Shown here: piece by piece, positions 42,451 to 45,664 of the stretch | Numbering within the stretch: position 1 is the stretch's first letter | Layout: every line of letters begins with the position of its first letter | Assembly: GCA_964398945.1 (NCBI GenBank) | Contig: CAYNOT010000027.1 | Span: 1 to 45,664, forward strand | Direction: 5' to 3' | Source: JBGTGG01 sp964398945 | Lineage (GTDB): Bacteria; Bacteroidota; Bacteroidia; Cytophagales; Cyclobacteriaceae | Length of the DNA stretch: 45,664 bases | Notes under the pieces: model-generated | Told to the model about the DNA's origin: nothing | The model's input: the letters and a program-made list of their open reading frames with translations, nothing else | Database searches by the model: none | Made by a program: the position numbers and the translations under genes

Positions 42451-43827
42451 ATGGAAAGTAAAAAAGGTAAAATCCTGATTGTAGATGACAATGAAGATTT
42501 GCTGAAAGCAGCAAAGATGTATTTGAAAAGGCACTTTGCGCAAGTCGATACAGAAAAGAACCCAAAGGCGATTTCAGCCCTCATGCAAAATGAATCCTAC
42601 GATGTGGTTCTATTGGACATGAACTTTACCAAAGATGTGAGCAGCGGGAGTGAAGGATATTATTGGTTGGAAAAAATTTTAGAGATCGATCCATCAGCAG
42701 TTGTTGTACTGATCACTGCGTATGGCGATGTACAAATGGCGGTCAAAGCAATTAAGGCAGGCGCTACTGATTTTGTTTTGAAACCATGGGAAAATGAAAA
42801 ACTCCTGGCCACCCTCTATTCATCAATGCGCCTCCGCGAATCACGAAATGAAATCGAAACCCTTCGCTTTAAGAACCAGGAGATCAACCAGGAAATAAAC
42901 AAGCGCTATAGCGAAATCATCGGCAGGAGTGCAACACTCCAACATATATTTCAAACCATCGACCGGGTTGCCAAGACGGATGCCAATGTATTGATCCTGG
43001 GGGAAAATGGAACCGGAAAAGAATTGATTGCGCGCGCCATTCACCGCAACTCATCGCGACAAGGTGAAAATTTTGTGAGCGTGGATTTAGGTTCCATCAC
43101 TGAAACACTTTTTGAAAGCGAACTCTTCGGACACAAGAAAGGTGCATTCACCGATGCCAAAGAAGATCGTGCCGGCCGTTTTGAACTGGCCAACAATGGC
43201 ACTTTGTTTTTGGATGAAATTGGAAATTTGTCCATGCCCTTACAAGCAAAACTTTTAACTGTGATCCAAAACAGAAAAGTAAGCCGTGTGGGGTCAAACA
43301 AAGATATGTCCATCAACATCCGCTTGATATGTGCGACCAACTTGCCCCTTTACGATATGGTAAAAGAAAACCGTTTCCGTCAGGATTTGTTGTACCGCAT
43401 CAATACCATAGAAATCGAGATACCACCGTTGCGCGACCGCATTGAAGACGTTCCTTTGTTGGCCAACCATTTCCTGAAGCAATACGCTGATAAGTACAAC
43501 AAAAAAACTTCGCTAAGTGAAGCCGCATTAAACCGTATGACCAAGCATCATTGGCCTGGCAACATCCGTGAACTCCAACATGCCGTAGAGCGTGCCGTGA
43601 TTTTATCAAACGGAAGCACGCTGCAACCGGAAGACTTCAATCTTGCCCAAACAACAGGAAAAGAAGAAGCAGCGCTCAACCTTGACCAATTTAATTTGGA
43701 AGAAGTCGAGAAATTATTGATCCGAAAAGTTTTGAAAAAGTATAATGGCAACATCACGCAAGCTGCCACCGAACTTGGGCTTACGCGCTCATCCTTGTAC
43801 CGAAGACTTGAAAAACATGGCCTGTAA
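42451..43827 (+). CDS. sigma-54-dependent NtrC-type response regulator
   Basis: This is a 458-residue activator with three domains. The receiver (6-125) has the phospho-acceptor Asp56 (VVLLDMNF), acidic D12-D13 and Lys111. The AAA+ domain (about 155-390) has Walker A GENGTGKE (184-191), Walker B FLDE (253-256), and the sigma-54 contact loop as GAFTDA (231-236) rather than GAFTGA. The C-terminal Fis-type HTH reads NITQAATELGLTRSSLYRRLEKHG. The ATG at 42451 directly precedes the receiver; an open frame extends back to 42361. It overlaps the kinase gene by one base. Confidence 0.95.
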   Translation: MESKKGKILIVDDNEDLLKAAKMYLKRHFAQVDTEKNPKAISALMQNESYDVVLLDMNFTKDVSSGSEGYYWLEKILEIDPSAVVVLITAYGDVQMAVKAIKAGATDFVLKPWENEKLLATLYSSMRLRESRNEIETLRFKNQEINQEINKRYSEIIGRSATLQHIFQTIDRVAKTDANVLILGENGTGKELIARAIHRNSSRQGENFVSVDLGSITETLFESELFGHKKGAFTDAKEDRAGRFELANNGTLFLDEIGNLSMPLQAKLLTVIQNRKVSRVGSNKDMSINIRLICATNLPLYDMVKENRFRQDLLYRINTIEIEIPPLRDRIEDVPLLANHFLKQYADKYNKKTSLSEAALNRMTKHHWPGNIRELQHAVERAVILSNGSTLQPEDFNLAQTTGKEEAALNLDQFNLEEVEKLLIRKVLKKYNGNITQAATELGLTRSSLYRRLEKHGL

Positions 43828-45170
43828 TGTTTAGCGATTTCCGCACACGGGTCATACTCCGTGTTATATTCTTAGGGATCACGCTCACGTTGCTCACCTT
43901 TATGTTTTCACGGCCCAACATGATTTTTGCGGCCTTGCTGACCTGTGTCATTTTACTGGTTCAATTTATTGATCTCTTCCGGTTTATCAGTCAAACAAAC
44001 CGCAAGCTCACGCGCTTTTTAGAATCGATACGCTACTCCGATTTTATTTCAAGTTTCCAGGCAGACAATAAACTTGGAAAAAGTTTTAAGCAATTGAATG
44101 TGGCCTTCAATGATGTATTGGAAGCTTTTCGCAAAGCGCGCTCGGAAAAAGAAGAGCATTGGCAATATCTAAATACCGTGGTACAACAAGTTCGCACCGG
44201 TATTTTGTCCTTCGGCCCGGAAGGGGATATCCAATTGATCAATACCAATGCGAAACGGATCATGGGCATTCAAACGCTTGACAACATCCGCGACCTGAAA
44301 AAAACAAACAGTAAACTTTTTGATGCGATTTGGGACGTGGAAGCCGGGAAAAGTGGATTGTATAAAGGCAACAATGAAATGTCGCTGACTATCCAGGCAA
44401 CTGAAATCCGCATTCAGGGTGAATCAATAAAACTGGTGACGTTACAAAACATCCAAACGGAATTGCAAAAACAAGAACTTGATTCGTGGCAAAACCTCAC
44501 GCGGGTGTTGCGGCATGAAATCATGAATTCCATCACACCCATCTCTTCGTTAACTTCCACACTCAAAGGCGTGCTGGAACATGAATTGATACAGGAACGC
44601 GATCACTATATTTTAAAAAACGAAGGCGCTGAAGATTTGCGCGAAGGGTTGGAAACGATAGAGAACCGAAGCAAAGGGCTCATTACCTTTATTGACGCAT
44701 ATCGTGAATACACTTCCCTGCCCCTGCCAAAAATAAAAACCGTTCGGTTGCAAACCCTCATTGAAAAAGTGAGCCAACTAATGAAACCGGAATTCAAGAA
44801 ACGATCCATTGAGTTCCACAGCAGTTGTAGTTCAGAGTACCTCACGATTCAGGCAGACGATGAGCTGATCGAAATGGTGTTGATCAACTTGTTGAAAAAT
44901 GCAATGGAAGCCCTGGCCGAAGAAAAGAATCCGAAAATTGAAATGCACGGAAGTTATGATGAAGGGGGTGTTAAAATTGAAGTGGTCGACAACGGATCCG
45001 GTATAATTCCGGAAGCTGTCGCCAATATTTTCATTCCTTTTTACTCAACAAAGAAACAGGGTTCCGGAATTGGCTTGAGCCTCTCAAGGCAAATCATGCA
45101 AATGCACAATGGAACGCTGACCGTTGAATCTGAACCAGGAATTAAAACAATATTTTTATTGCGTTTTTAG
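43827..45170 (+). CDS. NtrY-like sensor histidine kinase
   Basis: This is a 447-residue membrane kinase, the partner of the preceding response regulator. Two adjacent helices at 8-50 form the membrane anchor with almost no periplasmic loop, so sensing is probably intramembrane or cytosolic. A PAS-like region follows (about 105-215, GILSFGPEGDIQLINTNAKRIMG). The phospho-acceptor is His230 in LRHEIMNSITPIS. The ATP-binding domain has LINLLKNAMEAL (N box), VDNGSGI (G1) and GSGIGLSLSRQIM (G2). The start ATG overlaps the regulator's stop by one base (TAATG). A foreign-looking segment begins right after its stop. Confidence 0.94.
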   Translation: MFSDFRTRVILRVIFLGITLTLLTFMFSRPNMIFAALLTCVILLVQFIDLFRFISQTNRKLTRFLESIRYSDFISSFQADNKLGKSFKQLNVAFNDVLEAFRKARSEKEEHWQYLNTVVQQVRTGILSFGPEGDIQLINTNAKRIMGIQTLDNIRDLKKTNSKLFDAIWDVEAGKSGLYKGNNEMSLTIQATEIRIQGESIKLVTLQNIQTELQKQELDSWQNLTRVLRHEIMNSITPISSLTSTLKGVLEHELIQERDHYILKNEGAEDLREGLETIENRSKGLITFIDAYREYTSLPLPKIKTVRLQTLIEKVSQLMKPEFKKRSIEFHSSCSSEYLTIQADDELIEMVLINLLKNAMEALAEEKNPKIEMHGSYDEGGVKIEVVDNGSGIIPEAVANIFIPFYSTKKQGSGIGLSLSRQIMQMHNGTLTVESEPGIKTIFLLRF

Positions 45171-45183
45171 GGGCATTCGTAAG

Positions 45184-45582
45184 TCATGCATTGGTAGTCC
45201 ATTTGCGAAACTCAGTGGCACGGTGCGAATTTGCCCTGTAACCTACGGCAGTTATGGCTTTTAGATTGTAAAACTTAACTTCTTTTTCTTGCTGTAAACC
45301 TTCAATGGCGCCATGTTGAGTGGTGTGTCGGAAATACCGACATACCAGTTTTTCGTCTAATTCTCCTTCTTCAAATATTTTTTTCAGGTGTTCGGTTATG
45401 GTGGTTCTGCCTTTTTCAAAGAGTTCGGCTATGCTTTTTTGCGAAAGCCACAGGGTTTCGTCCTGAAAATAAACATCAACGTTTACCTTGCCGTTTTCTG
45501 CCGTAAACAGCACAAAGTTGTTGAACTGTTGCAGTTCGTCTTTGTTGGGTCTGTTGTCGGTTTCTTTTGCTTTCTTCGCCAT
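45184..45582 (-). pseudogene. truncated RhuM-family protein
   Basis: This 132-codon frame has the N-terminal part of the RhuM family: FVLFTAENGKVNVDVYFQDETLWLSQKSIAELFEKGRTTITEHLKKIFEEGELDE, then RYFRHTTQHGAIEG and KFYNLKAITAVGYRANSHRATEFRKW. Full-length family members run to about 330 residues and continue after the FR-x-W motif. Here the frame ends at once with TTNA and a stop, 13 bp from the kinase gene end. The C-terminal two thirds are missing, so it is a fragment unless the short form is functional. RhuM proteins are often mobile, island-borne genes of unclear role. Confidence 0.75.
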
Positions 45583-45617
45583 TATTCGGTTTCAGTTCAA
45601 TTTATTGTCGTTACAGC

Positions 45618-45664
45618 GTAAGCCTCCGGTGAAGTACATATTTTAATTCTTTCATAGGCTCCGT
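45618..45664 (-). repeat. right copy of 47-bp terminal inverted repeat
   Basis: This is the perfect reverse complement of 8-54 and runs into the window edge, so the true repeat may be longer. In this orientation it lies 36 bp before the RhuM start codon. It opens a 14-codon frame (45655 down to 45611) ending in TAA. The sequence between it and RhuM (45583-45617) is unique. Confidence 0.95.

Overview
The window comes from a Bacteroidota genome, most likely Cytophagales-like. The evidence is the overall gene set: a type III glutamine synthetase, paired 800-residue FtsX/MacB permeases, M28, M16 and S41 secreted peptidases, GIN-domain and DUF2846 exported proteins, a two-domain CrtYc/CrtYd lycopene cyclase, and promoters of the Bacteroidota type (-7 TAnnTTTG). 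Coding density is high, genes occur on both strands, and I see no tRNA, rRNA, CRISPR array or complete insertion sequence.

Layout. 1-6.0 kb: a PepSY membrane protein, a DUF2846 exported protein, a DUF502 membrane protein, an M28 peptidase and an MHS-type MFS transporter. 5.7-13.5 kb: FabH with a small partner gene, an M16 lipoprotein protease, an S41 C-terminal processing protease and a second M28 peptidase. 13.5-19.1 kb: glutamine synthetase III, a GIN-domain protein, a TerB-like protein and a lipoprotein amidohydrolase. 19.1-26.3 kb: an exported barrel-like protein, a CapA-family protein translationally coupled to PdeM, an esterase, a PiT-like membrane protein and the ligase-associated DEXH helicase. 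PdeM and the helicase are two of the four usual members of the ligase-associated repair set; the ligase and exonuclease are not in the window.

26.4-35.1 kb is the most coherent block, a probable light-response island. A CarH/LitR-type MerR-B12 photoreceptor is followed by an operon starting with an ECF sigma factor, then crtI, crtB, idi and an AraC regulator. After a terminator and a remnant-like stretch come a photolyase, an SRPBCC protein, crtZ and a fused lycopene cyclase. Together the enzymes would convert geranylgeranyl-PP (its synthase is not here) through phytoene, lycopene and beta-carotene to zeaxanthin, alongside light-driven DNA repair. A good Bacteroidota promoter precedes the sigma gene, and an inverted pair TGTTTAAG/CTTAAACA lies in the promoter spacer and at the start codon; a GTTTAAAC palindrome precedes the photolyase. 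These are candidate photoreceptor operators.

35.1-45.2 kb: an efflux-type ABC system (two FtsX permeases, ATPase, HlyD-type adaptor) transcribed leftward, and divergently an NtrC-type sigma-54 activator plus NtrY-like kinase. The divergent gap holds a near-consensus sigma-54 promoter pointing at the transporter and two tandem palindromes CGTTC-N6-GAAC exactly 20 bp apart, the arrangement expected of an activator enhancer. It therefore reads as a self-contained sigma-54-controlled transporter circuit.

The window edges share a 47-bp perfect inverted repeat (8-54 and 45618-45664). The right copy lies just upstream of a truncated RhuM-like gene inserted directly behind the kinase gene. This may be a mobile or repeated segment, or it may mark repeat-limited contig ends.
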